DNA of 64,000 nt from Nannochloris sp. 'desiccata' (Eukaryota; Chlorophyta; Trebouxiophyceae; Chlorellales; Chlorellaceae): assembly GCA_019044685.2 (NCBI GenBank), contig JAGTXX020000011.1, positions 434,001 to 498,000 on the forward strand. The letters are read 5' to 3'. The translations under genes and the position numbers were made by a program. Position 1 is the stretch's first letter. The number at the start of each line of letters is the position of its first letter. The notes beneath the pieces are model-generated. The model had not been told where the DNA came from and ran no database searches. It saw only the letters and a program-made list of their open reading frames with translations. This document shows, in pieces, positions 1-11,013 of the stretch.

Positions 1-1327
1 TGTCATTAAATGAGGCTTATTCATGCTCCAAAACCCAAAAACAAGTGACCAAACTAATTTTAAATTTAGTATCAGCTACAACTGGAACGTCTACGATCTC
101 TGTTCCCCTGATGGCCCTCACACTCGGGCTTGTCCCGACAATACTCGTCATGCTTCTGCAAAGCGGCTTAGGAGTCTTTGCCAACCATGTGATCTCCCAA
201 GAAGCTCAAGAAGAAGGTGTAGTAACATATAAAGAACTCATGCGTCGAAGAATCGGCCCCAAAGCAGGAGAATTCGCTGCTGCAGCTGTAATTTTGATGG
301 CGCTGGCAAGCTTGTATTATGGATAGTCATTATGACAGACGTTATTCTAGGAGCTCCTCCAGACTATACAGGCCTTTTACCAGAAATATTACGCCATAGA
401 AAGGGAGGTAGTATTGATGAATCTATCTGGTATCTGCAGCGCCCACTCTGGGCTCTCATAATAGCTCTCCTCTCTATGCCTGGGATTTCAATAAAATCTT
501 TGGATCAGATCTCATGGGTCTCTTCTGCTGGAAATTCAGCAGTGTTCTTCATGACTGTTTCCGGCGCTGTGCTTGCAGGGCTTGCTGCATCTAAAGACAA
601 AGCCTGTGATGTAAATATATGGCCATCTAGCGAAATTCTTGGGGTTCATGGTGCTCGTTTGGTTCTCAAGTCAGCGGCAGCTTTTCCAGTTTTAATTTCA
701 ACAGTTTTTAATCAGCATAGTATTCTAAGTGTCGCAGGTCAGCTTCATCCTTATACTCAAAGACGTCTGGATGTATCGACTAGTACAGCTGCTGGTACCA
801 TCCTCGTCACCAAACTCGGTATTGGGTTCTCAAATGTATTGCTTTTTGGCTCCAAGACCAAATCGGATGTACTTTTGAACTACACTAGACATTCTTTAAG
901 TTCGTTTTTGCACCCGGAAGCTGCGATAGCTATGGCAACAGCAGTTAAAATTGCATTTCTACTTAACGGCGCGTTCTCTTTTCCACTGTATCTGTGGCCC
1001 TTGCAATCGAACCTATGGGCAGCCTTGCATGGTGAAGACGGTGCAAACCATAGAATGAACCGCAGAATAATATTTACATTGACAAATTATGCGGTGGTAG
1101 CAGCATGTGCAGCTATAGCCGCGGTTGTGCACGATGTTCAGAAACCTTTGGCGTTGCTTGGGGCGACAGTTGTGGGGTATCTTGCATTTATTGCTCCAGC
1201 GCTGCTTGCTTTACGTAAAAATAGTCACTGGGACTCTCGGCGAGGTCCTCAAACTGCAGCTTGGGGGATGCTGGTTTTAGGAGGGCTTCAAGCAATAGCA
1301 GGAATTCTATCTGTTCTAGTTGAATAA
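1..1327 (+). CDS. AAAP-family amino-acid permease, 5' partial, frame break
   Basis: A polytopic membrane protein that resembles the amino acid/auxin permease (AAAP, SLC38/AVT-like) family, which moves neutral amino acids across the plasma or vacuolar membrane. The first frame (open from the window edge to a stop at 324-326) holds the family's typical first helix, with LNLVSATTGTSTISVPLMAL resembling the 'N-hydrophobic-GxG-hydrophobic-P' start. The second frame (open to 1327) holds the remaining helices, about eight by eye. The second frame stays open upstream of its first Met and reads GKLVLWIVIMTDV, which looks like the direct continuation of the broken helix. A single missing base near 288-310 would restore one protein. 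No intron of normal size fits there. The true start lies left of the window or is unclear. The gene is either a sequencing error or a young pseudogene. Family assignment is moderately sure; substrate unknown. Confidence 0.6.
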
Positions 1328-1513
1328 CATTTTAGCAATATGTGTCATTAATCCTCTTTTATACCCCTTGTGTTTTAAAATAAAATGAAAGTATAATCAA
1401 CGCAAAAACTCTAGAGTGGATGCTCAAATAGTCTATATTTGTTTTTTTTAATCTCTATTTATATCTCTTTACCTCTCTCTCTATTCAGTATATGTCAACA
1501 GTGATTTGATACT

Positions 1514-3136
1514 CTATTCTTCCCATTCTTCAGGTTTGTACACCTCCCCTACAAACAACGCTAGTCCTGTTTTTTTATTCACGACGCTAAACATGAATGG
1601 GCGATCAAATCTAACAACCAGCTCCTTTGGTGGTTCTAAAGGCATTGAAGTGACCATAACAATACCAGTTGCAGCAGCAGCTTCTGTACCTTGTTCGTCA
1701 ACTTTAACATAGACTTTATGAAGTACGTCAGAGACGGCAAGATCACCGCCATTCTGCGCAATCCCGCCAAAGTTGCCAGGAGTAAAGATAGAGGACAGCC
1801 CAATAGAGGCCAACGCAGGAGCTAAACTAGTGGAATAATCAACTTCGAAACGGGGCAGGTAAATTTTCGCTGTATCCATGTCAGGATGGCCAACAGATAT
1901 CCACTCCAAGCCTCCCTCTCCCTCTATAATTTCACCCGCACCGCTGCCGCTGCTACTAGTTCCGTTTTCAACACTATCAACATTCTGAGACTCTGAAGCG
2001 CTGCCTAGTGATGCAAGAATAGATGCACGGCATGAAGATAACGCAGATATATAATTCACTCCACTGCTCTGTAAAGCTAAACCACCGTTACCGCTGGAAG
2101 AGAGAGCGCCCTCTGGCATCGCCAGCAAGGCGTAATAGTCCTGACCTTCCATTTTATAATCCAGTTTAACTGCAATACAATCTATCTCAGATGCTTTATA
2201 CCGAGCAGCTTGTACAGAAGAGCCTCTTTTATACTGTAGATACATTAAAGGGACATCCACAGTACCACCATCTCCTTGTGTTAGGTAGAAAGGCTGCCTT
2301 GTTGTCTCTTCAACATTGAATGGCGCCTCCCAGAGGCCTTTAAAATAAATTGCATTTACTAAAATCAAAGATGCTGATGCTGCAGTAGGTTCGTCGATGA
2401 GGTTTGTGATTTTACCACGTGTCGCTGATTCGACCCAGGAATTGACCTCAGCTGCAGAGGTGAGGGGCCGTGCCTCTGCCAGGTAGTACTCTTTCAAAGC
2501 GTCGACGTAAGAATCTAGGAGCTGGAAAGAGGGGGATACCCACGCTGAATTGGCGTCAGAGACTGTCAGATTGATGTCATTGCTTCCCGAAATGATTGCG
2601 GAGCTGAGGGCCTTGGTGGCTGTTCTAATGGCGGTGTTGGAGGCACTGCCACCGTTTTGAATATTGAAGACTACGTGTTGGAGTTGCTTGCGGGCTTCAG
2701 ATTCTGGGGATGCGCCTTCATGGAGCATGCTAAGTGCATGAGTGATACCCCAAGGACTAAGGAAGATGGCATCGATGGAGGGACTATTATTATTTTCAGC
2801 AGCGATCTGATCAAGGACACGAGTACCAAACGTGTTTACTGATTGAGCTAAGACGCTCTGATCCACCGATAATGCCTTCTCTTGGGAAACTTCTAGTGAA
2901 GAGTCTTGTTCCTCGGGAGAAGAAGAGGAGCCACCAGCTAGAGTTAAGGTTAGAGAAAGTATGAGAACTACAGCGACTAGCAAGATGCCAACACCAAACC
3001 AACGTCTTCTCACAGTAATAGCGTGTTTCCTGGCTGAACCCGAGGAGGGTTGGACTTCCAATGCTTTGTTATCAAGCATATTTGATTCCAAATTTTGAAA
3101 CGAGAGGCGTCTTTTCAAAGTAGAGCCTGTTGTCAT
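1514..3136 (-). CDS. Serpin with N-terminal membrane anchor
   Basis: Serine-protease-inhibitor fold protein of 540 residues; usual serpins have about 350-400. Residues 1-46 are basic and polar, and 47-67 form one strong hydrophobic helix preceded by RRR. This predicts a type II membrane protein with the serpin domain outside the cytosol. The serpin core runs from about 90 to the end. The reactive-loop hinge EQGTEAAAATG (about 481-491) has the small side chains needed for loop insertion, so the protein should be inhibitory. The loop before the conserved RFDRPFMF strand is about five residues longer than in alpha-1-antitrypsin. Counting 17 positions from the hinge Glu puts P1-P1' near Ser-Met, which is uncertain. 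An acidic Ser/Gly-rich insertion lies at about 375-425. Single exon; ATG at 3134-3136. Serpin identity is sure; target protease unknown. Confidence 0.9.
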   Translation of the reverse strand: MTTGSTLKRRLSFQNLESNMLDNKALEVQPSSGSARKHAITVRRRWFGVGILLVAVVLILSLTLTLAGGSSSSPEEQDSSLEVSQEKALSVDQSVLAQSVNTFGTRVLDQIAAENNNSPSIDAIFLSPWGITHALSMLHEGASPESEARKQLQHVVFNIQNGGSASNTAIRTATKALSSAIISGSNDINLTVSDANSAWVSPSFQLLDSYVDALKEYYLAEARPLTSAAEVNSWVESATRGKITNLIDEPTAASASLILVNAIYFKGLWEAPFNVEETTRQPFYLTQGDGGTVDVPLMYLQYKRGSSVQAARYKASEIDCIAVKLDYKMEGQDYYALLAMPEGALSSSGNGGLALQSSGVNYISALSSCRASILASLGSASESQNVDSVENGTSSSGSGAGEIIEGEGGLEWISVGHPDMDTAKIYLPRFEVDYSTSLAPALASIGLSSIFTPGNFGGIAQNGGDLAVSDVLHKVYVKVDEQGTEAAAATGIVMVTSMPLEPPKELVVRFDRPFMFSVVNKKTGLALFVGEVYKPEEWEE

Positions 3137-3391
3137 TTATAGCACAAACTTTGAATGCGTGCACAAGTAGCCCCGTAGCGGCTACTCTAGACTGTCTCAC
3201 TCACGCAAACTAACGTACTAAATTTTACACAAATTTTACAAATTATTTTCAACACAGCTATAACCGAACGCGTTTGCTTCTATTCTACTTTCACAACAAA
3301 TTTCAGTTGTTGATGACGAGGCCACCCGCCAAAAGAGAAAATCAAAATTGAATAATTAAATAACCTTTTTCCAGTTATTCTGCTGCCTACG

Positions 3392-6300
3392 TTACACTCG
3401 AGAGCGAGTAGCACGTCTACTCCCAGCCTCTTCCTTCTCTTGCATTCTTCTTTTTCTGGATAATTCCTTTGCTCCAGGCAACTGCGGTTTTCCCAAACCG
3501 GCAGTAGCTGGCACAACAGCCTCCTCATCTTCGATATCTTCTTCTTCTTCTCCTTTGCCACTCAAGAACTTGAATACACTCTGAGAATGTTGCTTCAAAA
3601 CACCAAGACAGTAGACAAGACGTGCATTTGAGCTCCCCTGACGAAGATCCAGCAACCACAGTTGGCGCCAATCTCCACTTTTCCAAAGTTTGGTTGTCAC
3701 GCTCTTACTGCCACCGCTCTTTACAGGGCTGAAATTCACAGGAAGGAAGTCTATCAACCCTTCTTCCCCTTCACCAACTTGAGCAGCACTGTCTTCTGTC
3801 TCATTATCCTCAAATTTCCTGATCCGACCACTGCGACGGGGTCCACCTTGTTCCTCTTCATCTTCTTCCCCATCAGAATCCTCTTCATCAGAGGTCTCTG
3901 TGTTATCTCCAGCATTGTAAATCATATTTTCTAGCTCAAGGGCTTTACCTTGTAATAATCCAAGAAGGAAAGTAGCATTGGGAGCCGCGTCGGTTTTCTT
4001 TTTATCAGCCGAAATAATAATTCTACCCTCTGCAGCAGCGTTGACCTCTCGCAACCACACTTTCCAGCTCCCTTCATTACTTGGTCCCTCAATACTTAAA
4101 TCTTCGGCATTTTGGTGCAGCTGTAACAGCATCTCTACAGCTTCAAAAAATGCAATCCTCTCAGAAGGTCCAAAATAAGGCGCCAGCGCTTTATGCCTTG
4201 TATGCTGCGCTGCATACTCAGCAGCGCTTTGACCATCTTTTTCTCCACTATTTCTGCCGCCCTCGGCTTGCTTCTGTTGCTGCGTGCGAATAATAGCTTT
4301 GCCGGTAGTAGGATCAAAGAATTCGGCTTGCTTACGTTCCCGGCGAGATTGTCGCAATGGCTCTGCTGACATTCTCTCTTTCTTTCTCTTCTCATCCTCG
4401 TCCTTCTTACCCGCACTATCATCAGCACCTTTCGTATTCTTTTGGTCGTTGTTATTCTCACTCGTATTCTCAGCACGGCGCATAGCATCCACTAACACAT
4501 CATATTTTTTCTCCAACGCCTTTGCCAACGCCAACTCCCTGAAACCTCTCATATCCAACGACTTGATCAATGCATCCAATTGCGCTACAGTGGAAATGGT
4601 ACCCCATCGACCCGACTCTTCATCTTCTACGTACAGAGCTGCATGCTTAGGGAGAAGCCAATAGCGGCGGTGATGCCTATCGCTCCCTAGGGCGGCTCTG
4701 CGTAAAGATAAGGTTTCCATTTTCCCCTCGAAGGCTTCTTGCGCTTTGGCTAAAGCTTCAGCTGTCGCTTCTTTCTTTAACGCAAGCTTCTCCATTGCTT
4801 TTTCTGCCTTTTCACGTTGAATACGCATGTGTTCAGCGAGGTATTGACTGCGTTGGGCCTCTAAATTTTTCTGGGCAGCGGCTTGTTTGGATTCAAACTC
4901 CTCCACGGCTTTTTTATTTTTTGGGTTGCCTTTGAAAATTTTCAACTCCTCTGGAAGCTCAAAAGACGGTTGCTCTTCTTCCTCTTCTTCTTCTTCTTCC
5001 TCTTCTTCTTCGGTATCATCACTGCCGTACTCGTCGTCATTTGGGAGGTCTGGGGTATCTAAAGAAAGCTGACGAGAAGGTCCAACAACACCAAGAACAC
5101 CGCCACCGCCCTTCTTCTTACCACCAGCAGAAGCATGAGCAATATAGCCTCCTTCTCCATCTTCATTATTGTTCTTATTGCCGTGGAGTCGACCCAAAAT
5201 CTCCAGTTTCCTTTTCTTTGTATTATTCAAAACCTCTTTCTCTGCTTCTGTTAATTCTCTCAGCTTTGATCTTTCTTTTGCCATGTCTTCACGAACGTCC
5301 CGCTTCACATCAGCAGCTTCCTCTTCACGTTCTGTAAGCAGACACATTCAAAAAAGAACGCATATTTAGTACCCTGTGTTGACAAAAAAGGTATCAGACT
5401 ACTAAATAAAATAACTTACTTTGCAGGACACTCCGGAGATGTTCAGTTTGCAGGGCTTCATCTGCCAAGTAATGCAGTAGCGATAAATGTTGATCAGCAG
5501 TAAGACCATCCGCGCCGTCATATAACAGTGCACTAGCAGCATCGACGACCTGATCTTCTGGGCGGTCATATTCGGCTACATAAGACGAAGTTTTTGATGA
5601 TAAAACATCACGACGAAGTGCCTCCGGCCAACTGCCCGGTGTAATTAAGGCAAGCCTTCTAGTAATAGAGGCATTCGTACCGAGTTTTCCCCGCATATCC
5701 TCGATTAAGATACGCATTATGTTGTAATACACGTCATGAAGAGGACTTGCTGGGCCTTTATAGACCTGAGAAGTTCTCGACTGAGCAATAGTATCGACAT
5801 CCTCATCCTCGTCATCGGCATCTTCTTGCTTTTTAATATCGATAGTTTTCTTTATTTCTTCCGGTACAGCTTCCGATGCAGCCTCCAAGGCCTTTTTAAA
5901 GTCTTCAAATTGCAGGGGTTTAGAAAGACCAAAATAACGTCCAAATTGGTTGAGAACATCGCCGACGTACAGGGTAGTTGCCAAGCGGGCAGCGTCTTGT
6001 CCATCAAGCCAAGCGGGTGAAAACACATCTGGCCTCAGTTGCGAACAAGTCCCTGCTCCGGCAGAGAATCCAGCCCCAGCCTTGGATTCAGCTGCTTGAG
6101 AAGCTAAGAATATATCCAGTTCGTTATCATCCATTGGTTTAAAGGCACGGATAATAGGTTGCATATTTTTCTGGTGTTTCTCATCCACCTTGCCGCCGCT
6201 CTCTTTAAAAAGAACAACCTGAGTTTCCAGCTTCTTACCTACTTTCTCTGCTTCTTTTTCCGCAGCAGCGACAGCATCTTTGGCGGCATCTACGGTACGT

Positions 6301-7325
6301 TCAGCTTTCCTGACAGCAGCTAGTTTATCACGTCTCGTGTTCTTTTCTTTCTCATATTTATCGTTCTGGGCTTTGATAAAGGCCTCTTTTGCTTTCTCAA
6401 GTTCCCGCTGTTTTGTTTGCATTCTTTGACGGTGCTCCAACAACGCTTTTCGGTCATCAGGATCGCCTTTATACTCCTTTTCAGACTCACGAAGCTCAAA
6501 TCTTCCGAGCTCTTTCGGTGTAAACTGGGGTGGGCCAGTATCACGTTCCTTGTTCTTCTCTTTTGTAGCAGCTGAAGTGGTGCCGGCAGCGGGCACCGCC
6601 TTGGCTTCTCCTTCTTTGTCCTCATTGTCTTCCGAGGTAGAGATACCAGCAGCTTCTTTTGCTGCTTCCAGAACAGCAAGAGCACGTTTCAACGCAGCTC
6701 TGTGTTTTGTAACAGTGGCGGCAGCTTCTTTGGCCTTGCGCTGAGCTATAGTTAAGCTTGCCTGTGATCGAACAGCATTAGGAGCACCACCCCCGCCAGC
6801 ACCACCAATATTTTTAGCGGTGGAAGGCCCTGCTTCTCCATCAGCTTTGCGTTTCTTTGATACCACAGCACGCACAAAGATCTCTATTTCAGGGTGGAAT
6901 GTATGTAAAGAATAAATTCCTTTCTGCAGTTTGCAAAAATTAGGATCCTTGCTCAAAGCTACCTTAATCTTGGCGACCTCCTCTTCATTGAAAGTTTTGA
7001 GTTTGAGTTCCTTTGCTTTGGTGGCAATACCATCAGCAGAAAGACCGGCGTGGCCCTTCTGCGCTTTGAGTACAGATACCATGATACTTTTCAAAGAGCC
7101 TTTAGGGTATTGAGTCTCAATCTCTGCCAGAGACTTGGGTTGGACCTTCTTCCGCTCGAGCTGTGGGGCATCACCATCTTTGACAGAGGCAGGGGGCTTT
7201 GGTTTAGGGCTGGCATGCTTAGCATCAGGAGCTTTCGAGGCGCCTTTGTTCTTGGGTCTGGATGTGGTTAATTGCTTGGATGGACCAGCACCGTCTGGAG
7301 CAGGGCTCGCAGTTTTGGGGCCCAT
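3392..7325 (-). CDS. HARE-HTH / DDT / WSD chromatin-remodelling subunit
   Basis: Two exons, 7325-5420 and 5331-3392, joined by an 88-bp GT-AG intron, give 1,281 residues in frame. Residues about 75-142 form a HARE-HTH winged helix (ends in the KGIYSLHTF pattern). A coiled-coil and lysine/glutamate-rich stretch follows. About 440-530 resembles a DDT domain (ARLATTLYVGDVLNQFGRYF) with a following WHIM1-like segment. In exon 2 an acidic Glu run precedes a WSD/WHIM2 motif (ALGSDRHHRRYWLL, about 849-862). This order is known from plant RINGLET/HB1-type proteins and BAZ/Acf1-type partners of ISWI remodellers, which position nucleosomes in the nucleus. No homeodomain, PHD or bromodomain is visible, so it is a shorter form than land-plant RLTs. 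Family assignment is confident; the exact orthologue is not. Confidence 0.8.
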
Positions 7326-7803
7326 TCTGTTTGAAAGTGATCAAGAACCAGTTAAGCGTGGTAACTTTACTCTATGGACACTCTTCAAGCGGTATGGCGG
7401 ACTTAATAAACCCTTGAGAGAAGCACTTGTGGTGTCCAGGCTGCGAAAATGCAACGGTAAGTGGGTGATTTAGGGAAGCAGTTTAAAATCACAACTAGAG
7501 AAATATCAAAGCTATTATGACGAGTGCGGCATTTACAAATATGCTACAAGCTAGCCGATCGAAAATCGCACAATTAAGGATCTGATCTCACTTTTGCTCT
7601 CCTCGCAGTTTTTGAAATTTTTGTTCCATTTAAATTATTCTAGCCATAGATAACTGCACTCTGTTCTTATTGCTTTCATTAAAACATTATATAGACGCTT
7701 TAGTAGTGTTATCTGTACTATTTGGACGCTCTATCATTCGTTTTCCCTTATTATCCAATATAGTTAATTAATTTAATCCAACATGTTCTAATCTATTGTT
7801 GTT
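7326..7803. promoter_or_regulatory. Divergent intergenic region between chromatin protein and OPR gene
   Basis: This 478-bp gap separates the starts of two genes transcribed away from each other, so it should hold both promoters. The right half (about 7600-7800) is clearly AT-rich. I see no convincing TATA box, tRNA or repeat. Inferred from gene orientation only. Confidence 0.4.
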
Positions 7804-10026
7804 ATGAGAGGGTTTGTATTAAACAACCCAAGGCATGCAGTCAATGCATTGCGTTTAAGGATCTCATCATGTTCCCAGAGGCTTCCATCCGCATTAGGAG
7901 CTTCTTATAAAACGCAGTATTTACATCGATACCCATCGAGAAAAACCCTTGTTGTCTCTGCAGCTGTTGCTGCTGAACCAAGCACAAGCTATGGCTATGA
8001 AAAAGTTGATACATCTTCTATGCCTGAAAATGACGCCAGGCCAGAATGGTCTCACCATTCCAATTTTCCATTGCGCCAGCAAATGCTCGAATGTTCGTCA
8101 GCGAGTTCTTTGCAAGCTCTTCTCCAACAAAATGGCCCTGAACTTGGTCCATCAGACATTGCAGCAGCATGGCATGTTGCAGCTCAGAAAAGGCTTCTTA
8201 CTCTCGTTCGTAGCGGCCATCCTGGTGAAGTCGCCTTGGCGTCTCATCTCCTCTACCTAGTCGACCAGCATGCTGCTGGAATGGACCCTGCGTCGCTCTC
8301 AACCACTGCATGGGCTCTAGCGTCAACGGAATGCGGTTCAAGTAAACTAATAGAGAGTTTAATAGCATTTAGTCAACACCGCCTCGTCGGCTTTCTTCCG
8401 TCTCAACTTTGTACTTTACTTTGGGCTGCTGCGTCTCACCCCGAGCTGGACGACCATCGCCGGCACGATCCGTTCTTTTTCTTAGCAAATTTAGTAGAAC
8501 AAGGCATGCGATTAGAACTCTTCTCTCCCAGAGATATTTCTTTGTTGCTATGGTCCATGGGGAAAGTGGCGTACATGCATAGCACAGTCCTCGCAGCAGC
8601 AGAAGCAGAATGCGCTGTGCAAATCGATAAATTCACACCTGCAGATATCTCTCGTGCTATGCATGGGTTCTCTATGCTTCGGCACAATCCTGTTAGTCTA
8701 CGGGAGCCTCTAGAAAGCTATTGGGGCGCCGCTGGAAAAGAAAGATTAACGGCTTTTAACCCTGATGAGATAACGTTATTTGTAGTAGCTCACGGAAAGT
8801 TAGGATTAGAACCTGATAACTCCTTTATGCGCTCTATCATCCGTCGTATTTCAGCTCTCGTGCCCCCAGTACCCAAACCAGAGGGAAAAAGAAAGCGCCG
8901 TGCCACTTCTGCCGCGGCCACTGCTGCAGCAGAAGCAGAGAGCAACCCGTCAAAATTTCTACACCCTCGCCACATGGCGCATTTAATGTGGAGTTTTGCT
9001 CGGTTGGATTATCGACCAGCTGAGCCTTCGTTCTTTACGAAATGTTTAAAACACCTCGAAATAAATCCTGGATTGTATTGCCTAGAAGACCTCACCGTGA
9101 TTCTGTGGTCCTGTTCTCATCTCAAAATAGAGGTACCAGAAAATGTAGTTGTGGCTTCAGCATTACGAGCTATAGCTCTAGCCCCCAAAGAGCAATCGCC
9201 AGCAATGCTGACGTCAGTGCTTCGGCATCTCTCTGCTGTTGCCGCTGCGAGGATGCAGCAACAGCAACAATATCAGAGCAGTAGAAGCAATAGTAACAGT
9301 AGTGATGCTCTTTTCCCGGTTGAAGTGCGTAAATATGCAGCTCTGTGTGCTGCGTTATTAGCCCCTGTTGTATCAAAATTGAGTCCAGAAGATCTCTCAT
9401 CAACAATCATAGCTCTTGGCACCCTAGAAATGGCAGCAGCACTCCCGAGGCAGGTGACTTTACAGCTTCAAAAAGCCTGTTTAACCTCTGCAAACAAGTT
9501 CACATCCGAAACGATACCCCTGTTAGCCTGGGGTGTGGTTCGTTTGAGGTGGCAGTCTCCTCAGCTTGTTGATTCCTTGGCATCTGCTGCGGCTGTGCGC
9601 TGTGCCCTGCTGCCTCCAGAAGGATTGGCCCAACTGGGGTGGGCTTTTGCTGCTATGGACAGAACGCATGCCAATTTAGCTGCTGCGTTAGTGACTCAAT
9701 GTACAGTCAAGCTACAAGGCTTCTCCGCGAGAGACAAGGCCAGGTTAGCTTGGGCCTTTGCTCATTTAGCTCACCGCCATGAAGTTATCTCACAGAAATT
9801 TTTAAGTGGCTTTATTCGTAGTTTCGATAGAAATGAGCTTTCTAAACTTGATGCTGTGAGTGTAGCTGCGATTGTGTGGTCGTGTGGAAGGTTGGAACGC
9901 CATCCCGGGCCTGTATTAGAGGCAGCAGCCCAGAGAGTGCTTCAAAACTCGAATTTTTATTCGAGAGAGCAGTTGGCGCAGGTCAAGGCTGTATTAATGA
10001 AGCACAGCAGTAGCTTGGAGTTTTAG
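7804..10026 (+). CDS. Octatricopeptide-repeat (OPR) organelle RNA-binding protein
   Basis: A 740-residue helical-repeat protein in one exon. At least eight units carry the OPR signature 'xLxxxxWAxAxL': TTAWALAS, TLLWAAAS, LLLWSMGK, HLMWSFARL, VILWSCSHL, QLGWAFAAM, RLAWAFAHL and AIVWSCGRL. OPR proteins bind single-stranded RNA in chloroplasts or mitochondria, where they stabilise, process or help translate individual transcripts; they are strongly expanded in chlorophyte algae. Residues 1 to about 55 are rich in Arg, Ser and Ala with few acidic residues, fitting an organelle transit peptide. No catalytic domain and no clear C-terminal RAP domain are seen. The ATG at 7804 opens the transit-peptide-like stretch. 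The RNA target cannot be read from sequence. Confidence 0.75.
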   Translation: MRGFVLNNPRHAVNALRLRISSCSQRLPSALGASYKTQYLHRYPSRKTLVVSAAVAAEPSTSYGYEKVDTSSMPENDARPEWSHHSNFPLRQQMLECSSASSLQALLQQNGPELGPSDIAAAWHVAAQKRLLTLVRSGHPGEVALASHLLYLVDQHAAGMDPASLSTTAWALASTECGSSKLIESLIAFSQHRLVGFLPSQLCTLLWAAASHPELDDHRRHDPFFFLANLVEQGMRLELFSPRDISLLLWSMGKVAYMHSTVLAAAEAECAVQIDKFTPADISRAMHGFSMLRHNPVSLREPLESYWGAAGKERLTAFNPDEITLFVVAHGKLGLEPDNSFMRSIIRRISALVPPVPKPEGKRKRRATSAAATAAAEAESNPSKFLHPRHMAHLMWSFARLDYRPAEPSFFTKCLKHLEINPGLYCLEDLTVILWSCSHLKIEVPENVVVASALRAIALAPKEQSPAMLTSVLRHLSAVAAARMQQQQQYQSSRSNSNSSDALFPVEVRKYAALCAALLAPVVSKLSPEDLSSTIIALGTLEMAAALPRQVTLQLQKACLTSANKFTSETIPLLAWGVVRLRWQSPQLVDSLASAAAVRCALLPPEGLAQLGWAFAAMDRTHANLAAALVTQCTVKLQGFSARDKARLAWAFAHLAHRHEVISQKFLSGFIRSFDRNELSKLDAVSVAAIVWSCGRLERHPGPVLEAAAQRVLQNSNFYSREQLAQVKAVLMKHSSSLEF

Positions 10027-10579
10027 GAAAGGTCGATTGTATCTATCTATCTATCTATTTTTCGGTGATCAATCCTGCTTTGAATTCTCATAAACGGTCT
10101 ACTAGAATATCAAATAGACCGCTGTGAGTACACTTTAAAAAACAAAACGCATGGAACCCGTTAAAATTCTCAAACTCTCTCCTTACTGTTCTCTTATAAA
10201 AGAACTGTGTACTCATTAAATAGATATTTTCGTATATTGTGCCAATTTCTCTCATATCGTTCTCAATGTATACCATTCTCTGTGCATTTTTAACCCCTTT
10301 CAAACCCTTCTTATGTTTTCTGTAACACCTTTCCTATCCCACTTTCCCGCTCTGGCTTTTTTAATCTTCTCCTTTCTGTTTGCTTATTAGTCTCATCATA
10401 CCGAGTGAGCTTACAAGAAGCGACGTACTGTAGATCGACGCAGCAAGCTGCCTAGGCTGTATAGATATCTTTTCTTTTGCTCTTTACAGTAGATAATTTC
10501 AAAAAGTTGCATTACCCATCAAATTAAAAGGTCACGCATCCTACAGCAAAAATAATGCTAGGGAAGAATGCAGCAATGT
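10027..10579. other. Convergent intergenic region with short tetranucleotide repeat
   Basis: A 553-bp gap between two 3' ends. It holds a short ATCT tandem repeat at 10041-10058 directly after the OPR stop codon and otherwise AT-rich sequence. Candidate 3' UTRs of both genes; TGTAA-type motifs occur at 10407-10411 (minus) and near 10317 (plus). No gene seen. Confidence 0.5.
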
Positions 10580-11013
10580 TTAGACGAGAAGACAGCCACC
10601 CAATTGTTCAAGAATAGCATCGATGCACTGCAAAAAGAGACAAAGTGACGGAGGAGAATTGGAAGAACAGTGAATTGAAGTTTACCTCGTGTTCAACATT
10701 ATTCAAATATCTATGTTATAATATTCACTCTATTAGAAACTATGCTGCCAATTTTAACTATGAATATACTTACATCTCCATCTTCCAAGCCAATTTCTTG
10801 AGGAGTCTGTTCAGGTTTGACCCTCTCACCGTCGAAAACAAACCTAACTTGAGCAACATCCCAAGCTTTTTTCTGGCAATACGCGTCCAGAACTCTGCCG
10901 AATTTAGTTGTAGCCTTGATTTTGAAGACAACCTCGCCGCCAGCTTGGTCTTTTACCTTGAGTGAGATAACAGCGTCGCTGCCTCCCTCGAGCTTTGGCT
11001 TGGTCTCCTCCAT
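10580..11013 (-). CDS. SUMO: SUMO precursor (small ubiquitin-like modifier)
   Basis: Two exons, 11013-10774 and 10627-10580, joined by a 146-bp GT-AG intron, encode 95 residues. The beta-grasp core is recognisable: ISLKVKDQAGGEVVFKIK, then an AYCQKKAWDV helix and VRFVFDGERVKPEQTPQEIGLEDGD. The second exon is only 48 nt and codes CIDAILEQLGG plus the tail CLLV. The di-glycine is therefore followed by four residues that a SUMO protease must remove before the protein can be conjugated to lysines of nuclear targets. The second exon was found by matching the expected C-terminus to a splice acceptor; the codon phase fits exactly. A Cys replaces the Glu usual before IDA. Confident. Confidence 0.93.

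Noticed and set aside
288..310. 23-bp GT...AG 'intron' that would repair the permease
   Set aside because: Far shorter than every other intron here (88 bp or more) and without a pyrimidine-rich acceptor.
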